Positions 1 to 7,539 are shown, numbered from the stretch's first letter. The stretch: 15,559 nt of DNA from an uncultured Clostridia bacterium (GCA_947624425.1 CANQKG010000012.1:1-15559); one strand, 5' to 3'. Notes: generated by a model from the sequence alone, not told the origin. Translations and numbers: made by a program.

Positions 1-764
1 CCAACGAGGAAACGGGACAGACCATCATCGCCGGTATGGGCGAGCTGCACCTGGAGATCATCGTCGACCGCCTGCTCCGTGAGTTCAAGGTGGAAGCGAA
101 TGTCGGTGCGCCGCAGGTTTCCTATAAGGAGACGATCCGCAGAAGCGCCGACGTCGACTTCAAGTACAAAAAGCAGACGGGCGGCTCCGGTCAGTACGCA
201 CACGTCAAGATCAAGGTCGAGCCGAACGAGTCCGGCAAGGGCTACGAGTTTATAAACTCGGTCACCGGCGGCAGCGTCCCGAAGGAGTATATTCCGGCGG
301 TGGACGCCGGTATCCAGGGCGCCATGCAAAGCGGCGTGCTGGCAGGCTACCAGGTCGTCGATGTGAAGGTGGAGCTGTACGACGGCTCCTATCACGAGGT
401 AGACTCGTCCGAGATGGCGTTTAAGATCGCCGGTTCGATGGCGTTTAAAGACGCGATGCGGAAGGCAGATCCGGTCATCATGGAGCCGATCATGAAGGTG
501 GCGGTCATCGTCCCCGAGGAGTATATGGGCGATGTGATCGGCGACTTAAACTCCCGCCGCGGGCAGATCCAGGGTATGGACGCCCGACCCGGCGCACAGC
601 AGATCAATGCGTTTGTGCCGTTGTCCGAGATGTTCGGCTACTCCAATACGCTTCGTTCCAGAACACAGGGACGCGGCCAGTATTCGATGGAGCCGAGCCA
701 TTATACCGAGGTGCCGAAGTCCATTGCGGACGGCATCATCAGCGAAAAGAAGAAGGCCGACTAA
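1..764 (+). CDS. fusA: Elongation factor G, C-terminal part (5' end outside window)
   Basis: EF-G is the GTPase that drives ribosomal translocation. The reading frame is open from base 3 to the TAA at 762-764, giving the last 253 residues, so the gene begins upstream and the internal ATG at 36 is not the start. The fragment opens with the conserved domain III stretch ETGQTIIAGMGELHLEI, continues through the domain IV segment (SGGQYAHV-like SGQYAHVKIKVEP) and ends with the domain V region containing GDLNSRRGQIQGM and the C-terminal ARPGAQQINAFVPLSEMFGY. The G domain lies outside the window. It lies 38 bp upstream of tuf in the same orientation, the standard str-operon arrangement, with no terminator between them, so the two are probably co-transcribed. 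No abnormality is visible. Family assignment is essentially certain from sequence motifs. Confidence 0.97.
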   Translation, partial: NEETGQTIIAGMGELHLEIIVDRLLREFKVEANVGAPQVSYKETIRRSADVDFKYKKQTGGSGQYAHVKIKVEPNESGKGYEFINSVTGGSVPKEYIPAVDAGIQGAMQSGVLAGYQVVDVKVELYDGSYHEVDSSEMAFKIAGSMAFKDAMRKADPVIMEPIMKVAVIVPEEYMGDVIGDLNSRRGQIQGMDARPGAQQINAFVPLSEMFGYSNTLRSRTQGRGQYSMEPSHYTEVPKSIADGIISEKKKAD

Positions 765-787
765 GTCAGCTTCTTAAATAAAATTCT

Positions 788-794
788 AAGGAGG
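788..794 (+). promoter_or_regulatory. Ribosome binding site of tuf
   Basis: AAGGAGG lies 8 bases before the ATG at 803. It is a perfect anti-16S match, as expected for one of the most heavily translated genes, and fixes the tuf start. Confidence 0.9.
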
Positions 795-802
795 AATTAC
801 CC

Positions 803-2002
803 ATGTCCAAAGCAAAGTTCGAGAGAAACAAGCCTCATGTCAACATCGGAACCATCGGTCACGTTGACCATGGCAAAACTACGCTGACTGCGGCAATCAC
901 CAAGACTCTGGGTCTGAAGGGTCAGGCGCAGTATGTCGATTATGCGAATATCGACAAGGCGCCGGAGGAAAGAGAGCGCGGTATCACCATCAATACCGCA
1001 CACGTGGAGTATGAGACCGATAACCGTCACTATGCTCACGTGGACTGCCCGGGGCACGCCGACTATGTCAAGAACATGATCACCGGCGCTGCTCAGATGG
1101 ATGGCGCTATCCTGGTCGTGTCCGCGGCTGACGGCCCGATGCCGCAGACCCGCGAGCATATCCTGCTGTCCCGTCAGGTCGGCGTTCCCTACATCGTCGT
1201 GTTCTTGAACAAGGCGGATCAGGTGGACGATCCCGAGCTGCTCGAGCTGGTCGAGATGGAAGTACGCGATCTGCTGACCGAGTATGACTTCCCCGGCGAC
1301 GATATTCCCATCATCACCGGTTCCGCACTCCAGACGCTCGAGGCGCCGGAGGATCTGAGCGATCCGGCCTACAAGCCGATCCTTGACCTGATGGACGCTG
1401 TGGACGAGTATATCCCGACTCCGGATCGTAAGGCGGATCTGCCTTTCCTGATGCCGGTCGAGGACGTGTTCACCATCACCGGACGCGGCACCGTTGCCAC
1501 CGGCCGTGTGGAGAGAGGCCGTCTGAATTTGAACGACGAGGTCGAGATCATCGGTCTGACCGAGGAGCGCGCCAAGACCGTTGTAACCGGTATCGAGATG
1601 TTCCGGAAGCTGCTTGACTACGCCGAGGCGGGCGACAATATCGGCGCTCTGCTCCGCGGCGTTCAGAGAAACGAGATCGAGCGCGGTCAGGTTCTCTGCA
1701 AGCCCGGCAGCGTGAATCCGCACACCAAGTTCTCCGGTCAGGTTTACGTCCTGAAGAAGGAGGAGGGTGGCCGTCACACTCCGTTTTTCAACAACTATCG
1801 TCCGCAGTTCTATTTCAGAACCACCGACGTGACCGGTACCATCACTCTGCCGGAAGGCGTTGAGATGTGCATGCCCGGCGATAACGTTGAGATCTCTGTG
1901 GAGCTGATCACCCCGATCGCGATCGAGGAAGGCCTCCGCTTCGCGATCCGTGAGGGCGGCCGTACCGTCGGTTCCGGCGTTGTCACCAAGATCAACGGCT
2001 AA
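803..2002 (+). CDS. tuf: Elongation factor Tu, complete
   Basis: EF-Tu delivers aminoacyl-tRNA to the ribosomal A site as a GTP complex. The 399-residue product has the usual full length. The G1 motif GHVDHGKT is at residues 19-26, the switch I segment RGITINTAHVEYE near 60, the G3 motif DCPGHADY near 82, and G4 reads NKAD where enterobacterial EF-Tu has NKCD, a variant common in Firmicutes. Domain II (VEDVFTITGRGTVATGRVERG) and domain III (GRHTPFFNNYRPQFYFRTTDVTG, ending in RTVGSGVVTKI) are intact. It follows fusA in the str operon and is closed by a strong terminator 14 bp after the stop. I see no frameshift or missing catalytic residue; the switch II His of the PGHADY region is present. 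Identification is certain on motif grounds. Confidence 0.99.
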   Translation: MSKAKFERNKPHVNIGTIGHVDHGKTTLTAAITKTLGLKGQAQYVDYANIDKAPEERERGITINTAHVEYETDNRHYAHVDCPGHADYVKNMITGAAQMDGAILVVSAADGPMPQTREHILLSRQVGVPYIVVFLNKADQVDDPELLELVEMEVRDLLTEYDFPGDDIPIITGSALQTLEAPEDLSDPAYKPILDLMDAVDEYIPTPDRKADLPFLMPVEDVFTITGRGTVATGRVERGRLNLNDEVEIIGLTEERAKTVVTGIEMFRKLLDYAEAGDNIGALLRGVQRNEIERGQVLCKPGSVNPHTKFSGQVYVLKKEEGGRHTPFFNNYRPQFYFRTTDVTGTITLPEGVEMCMPGDNVEISVELITPIAIEEGLRFAIREGGRTVGSGVVTKING

Positions 2003-2015
2003 AGAACAACCAAAC

Positions 2016-2046
2016 AAAAACTGCCTGCCGCATGGCGGGCAGTTTT
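2016..2046 (+). terminator. Rho-independent terminator of the fusA-tuf operon
   Basis: A GC-rich stem (AACTGCCTGCC paired with GGCGGGCAGTT, one G-T or mismatch position allowed, short loop around CGCAT) is followed by five T residues at 2042-2046 and preceded by A residues, so it may work in both directions. It lies just after the tuf stop. Confidence 0.93.
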
Positions 2047-2051
2047 TCAGT

Positions 2052-2080
2052 TTGCCGAAAACCGCTTTTGCCGGTATCGT
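2052..2080 (+). promoter_or_regulatory. Possible weak sigma-A promoter for the NERD gene
   Basis: TTGCCG (2052-2057) and TATCGT (2075-2080) are separated by 17 bases in the short gap between the tuf terminator and the next gene. Both boxes are only partial matches, so this is a candidate. A promoter is expected here because a terminator precedes the gene. Confidence 0.3.
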
Positions 2081-2111
2081 AAAATCAGTTTCGGGATAAG
2101 GAGGATACTCG

Positions 2112-3071
2112 TTGGAACAAGACATAAACAGTGCGCTTACACAAGTAGGCGGCGCCGTCTTTCAAAGCCTTGTGGCGCCGGTTTTGCAAATCGCCGTCCC
2201 GCTCCTTATCATCGGTGTTGCAGTCCTGCTCCTGATCCGCCTGGTACAGTGGCTGGAATATCGAAAGTCATCCTATCGTGCCGTCACACATAAGTCGTTT
2301 GGTGCGGTGTCCGGCGATAAGGATACGGCAGATCAGCTGGGTTCACGCGGAGAATATCTGATCGAGCATAATCTGAAGGGGCTTTCGGGCTATCACCGGT
2401 TTTTGTTTAACTGCTATCTGCCGAAGGATGACGGAAAAACAACCGAGATAGACGCCATATTGCTGCACACTTCCGGCATTTATGTATTTGAGTCCAAAAA
2501 TTACAGCGGCTGGATTTTTGGACGGGATTCAGATCGGTATTGGACGCAGACCTTGCCTGCGGGGAAAGGAAAATCCCGAAAAGAGCGGTTTTATAATCCC
2601 GTCAAGCAGAACGAAGGGCATATCAAATGGTTGCTCAAATACCTTTCTGATCTGCCGAATCTGCGGGTCTATTCCTTTATTCTGTTCAGTGACCGGTGCG
2701 AGTTAAAAAATATCAATTTGACCGGAAGAAAGCATCATGTGATCCATCGTGGGAAGGTGCGAGGCGCGGTAGAATCGGTCGCCGCAAGAGAAGGTGTGCA
2801 TTTGAGCGCTTCGGAGATCGATGCGATCTATGACCGGCTCTATCCGCTGACACAGGTGACCGCCGCCGAGCGGATCGCTCATCTGCAATCGATACGGGAG
2901 GCTCAAAATAAGGCGGCGCCGCATCCCAAAACACGAAACAGGCAGGAGGTCTGCCCGCTTTGCGGTGCGCCTTTGGCACTGCGTACTGTGGAAAAGGGCG
3001 AAGATGAAACCGAGTATGTTTACATCTGCTCCGATTATCCGAAATGCCGATACAACCGTCCGGCGATTTGA
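2112..3071 (+). CDS. Membrane-anchored NERD-domain protein with C-terminal zinc ribbon
   Basis: The 319-residue protein is read from a TTG start chosen because AAGGAGGA (2098-2105) lies 6 bases upstream. Residues about 24-46 are a strongly hydrophobic helix followed by basic residues, so the rest is probably cytoplasmic. Residues about 77-200 match the nuclease-related (NERD) domain: SRGEYLIEHNL with E81, TEIDAILLHTSGIYVFESKNY with D114, E127 and K129 in the D...ExK pattern of restriction-endonuclease-like folds, then NPVKQNEGH with Q166. Residues 281-312 form a four-cysteine ribbon (C281-x2-C284, C306-x5-C312) like the topoisomerase I C-terminal zinc finger. Linker residues 245-280 look flexible and basic. 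NERD proteins are predicted nucleases acting on DNA or RNA, but their cellular role is largely unknown; the catalytic residues seem intact here. It is a stand-alone gene after tuf, with no partner in the same unit. Confidence 0.85.
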   Translation: MEQDINSALTQVGGAVFQSLVAPVLQIAVPLLIIGVAVLLLIRLVQWLEYRKSSYRAVTHKSFGAVSGDKDTADQLGSRGEYLIEHNLKGLSGYHRFLFNCYLPKDDGKTTEIDAILLHTSGIYVFESKNYSGWIFGRDSDRYWTQTLPAGKGKSRKERFYNPVKQNEGHIKWLLKYLSDLPNLRVYSFILFSDRCELKNINLTGRKHHVIHRGKVRGAVESVAAREGVHLSASEIDAIYDRLYPLTQVTAAERIAHLQSIREAQNKAAPHPKTRNRQEVCPLCGAPLALRTVEKGEDETEYVYICSDYPKCRYNRPAI

Positions 3072-3093
3072 ACCGCGCCGCAGTCTCCCGTCC

Positions 3094-3200
3094 TTGTCAA
3101 GACCTCCCTTGTCATAATTTCCTACAAAGCCAAGTGCGACTGTCAAGACCTCCCTTGTCAAAGGGAGGGGGACCGCGAAGCGGTGGAGGGATTCCAAAGC
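3094..3200 (+). repeat. Dispersed intergenic repeat, copy A, with a preceding partial copy
   Basis: The core at 3142-3196 has two adjacent hairpins. Hairpin 1 is CCTCCCTT/AAGGGAGG around a GTCA loop (3149-3168). Hairpin 2 is ACCGC-GAA-GCGGT (3172-3184). TGGAGGGATTC follows. Bases 3094-3113 repeat the left edge (TTGTCAAGACCTCCCTTGTCA-like) 48 bp earlier, so the left half is duplicated in tandem. Copies B, C and D are at 4648-4736, 12140-12215 (minus) and 12325-12390. The copy begins within 25 bp of the NERD-gene stop and has no T tract, so it is not a typical terminator. Confidence 0.85.
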
Positions 3201-3323
3201 ACTAGCTTAATGAAAACCGCAATCTATGGGCAGACGCGAAAGCTTAACTAGCTTGGTGGTAATCATAATTTCACAGCAGACGCTCTTTCTGTATGGAAAT
3301 CGAAAACTCGGTAACAACCCGCA

Positions 3324-3362
3324 AGAGGGGAAAATCTTTTTCAGAAAAAGATTTTCCCCTCT
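3324..3362. repeat. Long perfect inverted repeat in intergenic DNA
   Basis: The 18-base left arm 3324-3341 (AGAGGGGAAAATCTTTTT) is perfectly complementary to 3345-3362, with a CAG loop. The stem is AT-rich inside with a GGGG/CCCC clamp. No T run follows on the plus strand beyond the stem itself, so a terminator role is possible but not typical; a repetitive extragenic palindrome is the alternative. It lies between repeat copy A and the small membrane protein gene. The stretch 3201-3479 otherwise shows no convincing gene. Confidence 0.75.
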
Positions 3363-3446
3363 GCGAGCTTCTTTAGAAAAAATGTCGGGCTTATCGACAG
3401 AAATCCGCAATCGTGTCGTTCCATTTCAGTTTTCCGCTTGTTATCA

Positions 3447-3456
3447 TGTAATTACA
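3447..3456. promoter_or_regulatory. Short palindrome, possible TetR-type operator
   Basis: TGTAATTACA is a perfect 10-base palindrome 24 bases before the start of the small membrane protein gene that precedes the TetR-type regulator. TetR proteins bind dyads and often repress their own unit, so an operator is possible. Ten AT-rich bases are weak evidence on their own. Confidence 0.25.
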
Positions 3457-3479
3457 AAATCAAACGGAGGTATGGAACT

Positions 3480-3839
3480 ATGAACACAGACAAGATTTAT
3501 GCCGAGGCGATTGTAAACGAGTATTCCAAAAAGAACGCGTCAAAGGTAGTTGCGCTCCGCAAGCTGGACAGGGCGGCGAAGATGCCCGCTCAGATTTTCA
3601 CTTACACCTTTGGCATCGTATGCGCTCTGATCGCGGGAACGGGAATGTGCCTGTCGATGGGCGTCATTGGAGCGGGAACGGCAGTATTCACGGGGCTTGG
3701 AATTGTGGTCGGTATCATCGGTTTTGCGGGAATGGCTGTGAATTATCCGATCTATCGGCGGATTTTGCAGAAAAGCAAAAACAAATATGCCGGCGACATC
3801 ATTCGTCTTGCAACAGAGATTGCGGGCGATGGGAATTGA
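3480..3839 (+). CDS. Small two-helix membrane protein of unknown function
   Basis: The 119-residue product starts at the ATG at 3480, with ACGGAGG (3464-3470) nine bases upstream; the in-frame ATG at 3438 lacks a ribosome site. A charged N-terminal half (residues 1-36, beginning MNTDKIYAEAIVNEYSKK) is followed by two hydrophobic segments at about 40-61 and 66-88, rich in Gly and Ala, then a basic tail with YRRILQKSKNKYAGDII. Similar small proteins in Clostridia sit beside TetR regulators and, from memory, are sometimes labelled 'dihydropteridine reductase'. Nothing here resembles a reductase active site, so I would not carry that name over. It lies 32 bp before the TetR gene, probably in one transcript. 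A role in membrane stress or as the target regulated by the TetR protein is only inference. Confidence 0.8.
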   Translation: MNTDKIYAEAIVNEYSKKNASKVVALRKLDRAAKMPAQIFTYTFGIVCALIAGTGMCLSMGVIGAGTAVFTGLGIVVGIIGFAGMAVNYPIYRRILQKSKNKYAGDIIRLATEIAGDGN

Positions 3840-3871
3840 AATCATAGCGGCAGAGAAAGGGGGCAAAACGG

Positions 3872-4492
3872 TTGAACAAGGCGGAAAGCAGATATTTCAG
3901 TACCGCCTCACGCATGGATGAGGCTCTGATCGAGTGCTTGGAGAAAAAAGACTTTGAGTATATCACCGTGAAAGAAATATGCGAAAAAGCAGGCGTCAAC
4001 CGTTCCACCTTTTATCTGCATTATGAAACGATCGCCGACCTGTTGAATGAATGTGTGGCGTACACAAACAATAAATGCTTTCAGAGGTATTCTTCCGAGC
4101 TTGCCGACATAAAGCGGCGGCTGACATCGGAACATCCGGAGGATTTGATTTTCATTTCTCCCGATTACCTAATGCCGTATTTTCAATTTGTCAGAGAGAA
4201 CAAGCGGTTATTCAAGGTAGCGCTTTCTCAACCTGCTTCTTTGCATGCAGAGGATACCTTTCGGCAGCTGTTTGCAGACATCTTTTCACCGGTGTTGGAC
4301 AGATTTCATTTTGCACAGAAAGATAAATCATATATTATTATGTTTTATATCGGCGGTCTTATCGCCGTTGTCAGGGAATGGATCGGGAAAGACTGCGCTG
4401 ACCCCATAGAACAGATTGTGGATGTCTGTATGCGCTGTATCATTCCGAGCGGCAGAGAAACAGAGTTTTTGAATAGGGAAAGCCATGCTTAA
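3872..4492 (+). CDS. TetR/AcrR-family transcriptional regulator
   Basis: The 206-residue protein starts at a TTG with AAAGGGGG (3856-3863) eight bases before it; the next in-frame ATG (3914) would cut into the DNA-binding domain. Residues about 10-55 are the TetR helix-turn-helix: EALIECLEKKDFEYITVKEICEKAGVNRSTFYLHYET, with TVKEICEKAGV as the first helix-turn and NRSTFYLHY as the recognition helix. The C-terminal two thirds are helical, with the FVRENKRLFKVAL segment common in the regulators that have a TetR_C_33-like sensor half. The ligand cannot be read from sequence. It follows the small membrane protein, so it probably regulates that two-gene unit. No efflux pump is adjacent on that transcript; the P-type ATPase downstream is separated by a strong terminator. 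Confidence 0.92.
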   Translation: MNKAESRYFSTASRMDEALIECLEKKDFEYITVKEICEKAGVNRSTFYLHYETIADLLNECVAYTNNKCFQRYSSELADIKRRLTSEHPEDLIFISPDYLMPYFQFVRENKRLFKVALSQPASLHAEDTFRQLFADIFSPVLDRFHFAQKDKSYIIMFYIGGLIAVVREWIGKDCADPIEQIVDVCMRCIIPSGRETEFLNRESHA

Positions 4493-4564
4493 AAGGAACA
4501 AAAGCGATACAAAATGAAATGCGAAAAGCAAAGGTTTGAATAGAAAAAATTTATATACACGCTC

Positions 4565-4588
4565 GAACACCCTGTCCGGCCGGACAGG
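4565..4588. repeat. First copy of a 24-bp palindromic direct repeat
   Basis: Bases 4565-4588 are identical to 4775-4798. The inner 18 bases (CCTGTCCGGCCGGACAGG, 4571-4588) are a perfect palindrome. Unlike the second copy it lacks the outer arms and the T run, so it looks like a truncated or precursor form of the terminator at 4767-4815. Confidence 0.8.
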
Positions 4589-4647
4589 CTGCCCTCCCTT
4601 GTGAAAGGGCTTTCCTGCCGAAGCGCGTCCTGTGGACGATGAAGCAA

Positions 4648-4736
4648 GGCGGCAATGAACCGCAATTCTGCCGTCTTTGTCAAAACCTCCCTTGTCAAAG
4701 GGAGGGGGACCGCGAAGCGGTGGAGGGATTCAAAAA
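4648..4736 (+). repeat. Dispersed intergenic repeat, copy B
   Basis: It carries the same two-hairpin core as copy A: CCTCCCTT-GTCA-AAGGGAGG (4687-4706) and ACCGC-GAA-GCGGT, then TGGAGGGATTC. The left flank AACCGCAATTCTGCCGTCTT is shared in part with copy C, so the full element is longer than the core. A degenerate relative of hairpin 1 (CCCTCCCTTGTGAAAGGG) occurs at 4592-4609. The whole stretch 4493-4863 has no supported gene: it holds this repeat, the two palindromes and the ATPase leader. Confidence 0.85.
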
Positions 4737-4766
4737 GCAAAAGTAAAATGAAACCCCGCAAGATTG

Positions 4767-4815
4767 AATAAACAGAACACCCTGTCCGGCCGGACAGGGT
4801 GTTCTGTTTATTTTT
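4767..4815 (+). terminator. 46-bp perfect palindromic terminator
   Basis: Bases 4767-4812 form a perfect inverted repeat (left arm AATAAACAGAACACCCTGTC.., right arm its complement) centred on CCGGCCGG and running into TTTTT at 4811-4815. As RNA this gives a stem of about 21 bp. It would end transcription from the TetR unit and insulate the ATPase gene. The A-rich left flank also allows some activity in the opposite direction. Confidence 0.88.
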
Positions 4816-4824
4816 CCGGTTTCA

Positions 4825-4830
4825 TATAGT
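4825..4830 (+). promoter_or_regulatory. Possible -10 box for the Ca2+ ATPase gene
   Basis: TATAGT lies 34 bases before the ATPase start, just after the terminator. Seventeen bases upstream the sequence is TTCTGT (4802-4807), a poor -35 inside the terminator arm. A promoter must lie in this short gap if the terminator is effective, but this assignment is weak. Confidence 0.3.
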
Positions 4831-4863
4831 AAAAAGAGACAAGTTGCACGGGAGTGACGCTGT

Positions 4864-7515
4864 ATGGAACTCATGGAACGGGATTATGCGGAAGGGAAGC
4901 CGCAGCAAACGCCGGAGGGCGGACTGAGCGAACCGGAGGCGGCGGCGCGGCAGAGGGCATACGGGTCAAACCGGCTGCCGCAGAAAAAGCCGCCCTCTGC
5001 GCTGCGGGTGTTTGCGGGTCAGTTTCGGGACGTCATGGTGCTGATTTTGCTTGTCTGCACCGTCGTCTCCCTGCTGATGGGGGAGTATGCCGAGGCGGTC
5101 ACGGTGGCAGTGCTGGTTTTGCTCAATGCGCTGCTGGGCTTTTTGCAGGAGCGCCGCACCGAACGAACCTTGCAGGCGCTGGCAGCGCTTTCGGCGCCCA
5201 CCGCACGGGTGCGGCGGGACGGTGAAATGAAAGTCATACCTGCCGATGAGGTCACGATGGGAGATCTGCTTCTGCTCGAAGCGGGCGACCGCATTCCCGC
5301 CGACGCGGCGGTTTTGCAGGGGTTCGGGCTGTCTGCCGATGAGTCCCTTTTGACCGGCGAATCGGAGGAGATCCCAAAAGAGGAGGGCGCCGCCCTTTAC
5401 GCCGGAACCGTGCTGCTCAAAGGCCACGGCAGGGCGGTGGTGACCGCCGTCGGCGAAAAAACCAAAATGGGGCAGATCGCCGCCATGCTGGGTCAGGTGG
5501 AGGAGCCGCCCACGCCTTTACAGGAGCAGTTAAAGCATCTGGGACGGATCATCGCGATAGGCTGCCTTGCCGCCTGTGCGCTGGTCAGCGTGCTGGGATT
5601 GCTGCGTGGCGAGGAGCCGCTGCAAATGCTCTTGACCGGTATCTCCCTTGCAGTGGCGGCGGTGCCGGAGGGACTGCCCGCGATCGTCACCGTCACGTTG
5701 GCGCTGGGCGTGCGCCGCATGGCAAAAAAGCGCGCGCTGGTGCGAAAGCTCTATGCGGTGGAAACACTCGGCTGTACCACCGTGATCTGTGCCGATAAGA
5801 CCGGAACCCTGACCGAAAACCGGATGGCGGTCGCGGTGGTGCGGCTTCCCGACGCCGAGCTGACCGTCACGCCGCCCGGCGAACAGACGGTGTTTCGCTG
5901 CGGCGGCGCGCCCGCCTCGGTTCGCACTCACCCGCAGCTATTGCCGATCCTGCTCACTGCCGCGCTTTGCAATCATGCATCCCTCTCTTTCCCGAACGGT
6001 ACGCCGTCCCATCGGGACCGTGCCGCCCGTCTCCCTCTCACCGGCGCAAGGGAGGAAGGGGAGCCGACCGAAACCGCCTTGCTCCGGCTGGCGGCCGAGA
6101 ACGGGATATTCCCGCAGGAGCTGGCGGAGAAAAACACCCTTGTGGCGGAGCAGCCCTTTGACAGCGAGCGGAAGCGGATGTCGGTCTGCACGGTCGATCA
6201 GACCGGGCGGAGAACGCTTTGGGTCAAGGGCGCGGCGGAGCAGGTTCTGCCGCTTTGCACCCGGATCAAAACGCCGGACGGCAGCCGCCCGCTGGAAGAC
6301 GCCGAGCGAAAGGGGCAGTTGTCCCTTTGTGATACCATGTCGGAACAGGGGCTTCGGGTGCTGGCGTTTGCCCTGCGTACCGACCCTGAGGATCAAACGG
6401 AGCAGGGACTTACCTTTCTCGGGCTTATGGGGCTTTACGATCCGCCCCGTGCCGACGCCGCACAGGCGGTGGCGGACTGCCGCCGTGCCGGTATCCGCGT
6501 GGTCATGATCACCGGCGACCACCCCAAAACGGCAAAGGCGGTCGCCAAAAAGCTCGCGATCTGCGAGGAAGACGACCGGGTCTGCACCGGCGCACAGCTG
6601 CAGAAAATGGACGATGAAGCGCTCTGCCGCACGGTACCGGACTGTCGGGTTTATGCGCGGGTGACGCCGGCGGACAAACTGCGGCTGGTGACCGCCTTGC
6701 AGAAAACCGGCGCGGTGGTCGCCATGACGGGGGACGGCGTGAACGACGCGCCTGCCATCCGCCGCGCCGACATCGGCGTTGCCATGGGGGAAAACGGCAC
6801 CGACGTAGCGCGCTCCGCCGCCGACATGGTGCTGACCGACGACCGCTTTTCCACCATCGTTTCCGCCGTGCGGGAGGGCAGGGCGATCTATGCCAATATG
6901 CGGAAATTTATCCGGTATCTGCTTTCCTGCAATCTGGGCGAGGTGCTGACCATGCTGCTGGCGATGCTGATGGGAATGCCGACGCCGCTGCTGCCGATCC
7001 ACATTCTTCTGATGAACCTGCTGACCGACGGCCTGCCCGCGCTGGCGCTTGCGGTCGAGCCGCCCGAGGAACGGGTGATGAGCCGCCGTCCCCGCCGGAG
7101 AGGGGAAAGCGTTTTTTCACATGGCATGGGCGGCGATATCCTGCTGCGGGGCTGCCTGATCGGGCTGTCGGCGCTGGCGTCCTTTGTCTTTCTGCTCTCG
7201 GCGGGAGGCGACCTTGCCGCCGCACGGACGGGCGCCTTTTTGACCCTCAATCTCGCGCAGCTCTGCCATGTGTTCGAGTGCAGCAGAGAGGACGGTTCAT
7301 TGCTTTCATTCAGCCTCCGGCGAAATCCGCGGCTGACCGGCTCGGTGCTGCTGTCGCTTTTGCTGATTTTCTGTGCGCTTTATCTGCCGCCGGTCGCCGC
7401 TTTGACCGGACTGATACCGCTCACCCTGTCCCAAACGGCGGCGGCGTGGTGCGCAGCACTTGCCGTACCGGTGGCGGTGGCGGTGTTCCGGCTCCTGGAG
7501 CGGAAACACAAATAA
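4864..7515 (+). CDS. P-type Ca2+-transporting ATPase (SERCA/PMCA-like, P2 type)
   Basis: The 883-residue membrane pump exports Ca2+ with ATP. The ATG at 4864 has GGGAG nine bases upstream. The cation-ATPase N-terminal segment is at about 1-60 (GLSEPEAAARQRAYGSNRLPQ). The actuator motif LLTGES is at 162-167, transmembrane M4 has VAAVPEGLP (E269), the phosphorylation motif DKTGTLTEN has the aspartate D311, the nucleotide domain has the KGAAE motif, and the hinge is MTGDGVNDAPAI (621-632, D624 and D628). M5 has CNLGE (N690, E693) and M6 has NLLTDG (N718, T721, D722). These match the residues that form the SERCA Ca2+ sites, so Ca2+ is the likely substrate; Mn2+ is possible. M7-M10 are present at the C-terminus. 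It is a single-gene unit with a terminator upstream and the pyruvate kinase promoter downstream. Confidence 0.95.
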   Translation: MELMERDYAEGKPQQTPEGGLSEPEAAARQRAYGSNRLPQKKPPSALRVFAGQFRDVMVLILLVCTVVSLLMGEYAEAVTVAVLVLLNALLGFLQERRTERTLQALAALSAPTARVRRDGEMKVIPADEVTMGDLLLLEAGDRIPADAAVLQGFGLSADESLLTGESEEIPKEEGAALYAGTVLLKGHGRAVVTAVGEKTKMGQIAAMLGQVEEPPTPLQEQLKHLGRIIAIGCLAACALVSVLGLLRGEEPLQMLLTGISLAVAAVPEGLPAIVTVTLALGVRRMAKKRALVRKLYAVETLGCTTVICADKTGTLTENRMAVAVVRLPDAELTVTPPGEQTVFRCGGAPASVRTHPQLLPILLTAALCNHASLSFPNGTPSHRDRAARLPLTGAREEGEPTETALLRLAAENGIFPQELAEKNTLVAEQPFDSERKRMSVCTVDQTGRRTLWVKGAAEQVLPLCTRIKTPDGSRPLEDAERKGQLSLCDTMSEQGLRVLAFALRTDPEDQTEQGLTFLGLMGLYDPPRADAAQAVADCRRAGIRVVMITGDHPKTAKAVAKKLAICEEDDRVCTGAQLQKMDDEALCRTVPDCRVYARVTPADKLRLVTALQKTGAVVAMTGDGVNDAPAIRRADIGVAMGENGTDVARSAADMVLTDDRFSTIVSAVREGRAIYANMRKFIRYLLSCNLGEVLTMLLAMLMGMPTPLLPIHILLMNLLTDGLPALALAVEPPEERVMSRRPRRRGESVFSHGMGGDILLRGCLIGLSALASFVFLLSAGGDLAAARTGAFLTLNLAQLCHVFECSREDGSLLSFSLRRNPRLTGSVLLSLLLIFCALYLPPVAALTGLIPLTLSQTAAAWCAALAVPVAVAVFRLLERKHK

Positions 7516-7539
7516 TTGCACATATTTTATAAATTTTCG

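Noticed and set aside
797..2125. Long minus-strand open frame opposite tuf
   Set aside because: It is the shadow of the strongly conserved EF-Tu gene, has no ribosome site and no recognisable domain.
3226..3483. 85-codon plus-strand frame in the intergenic region
   Set aside because: It runs through the long inverted repeat, lacks a ribosome site and has no conserved motif.
3480..3839. Dihydropteridine reductase, a name sometimes given to similar small proteins
   Set aside because: The protein is 119 residues with two membrane helices and has no Rossmann motif or YxxxK active site.
4489..4761. Minus-strand frame with ESLHRFAVPLPLTREVLT
   Set aside because: This peptide is the translation of the intergenic repeat and recurs in other copies (2703-3197, and in altered form at 12157-12387); it is a spurious product, not a protein family.
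5938..7002. 354-codon minus-strand open frame opposite the Ca2+ ATPase
   Set aside because: It is a shadow frame within a gene whose P-type motifs are all intact in the other frame.
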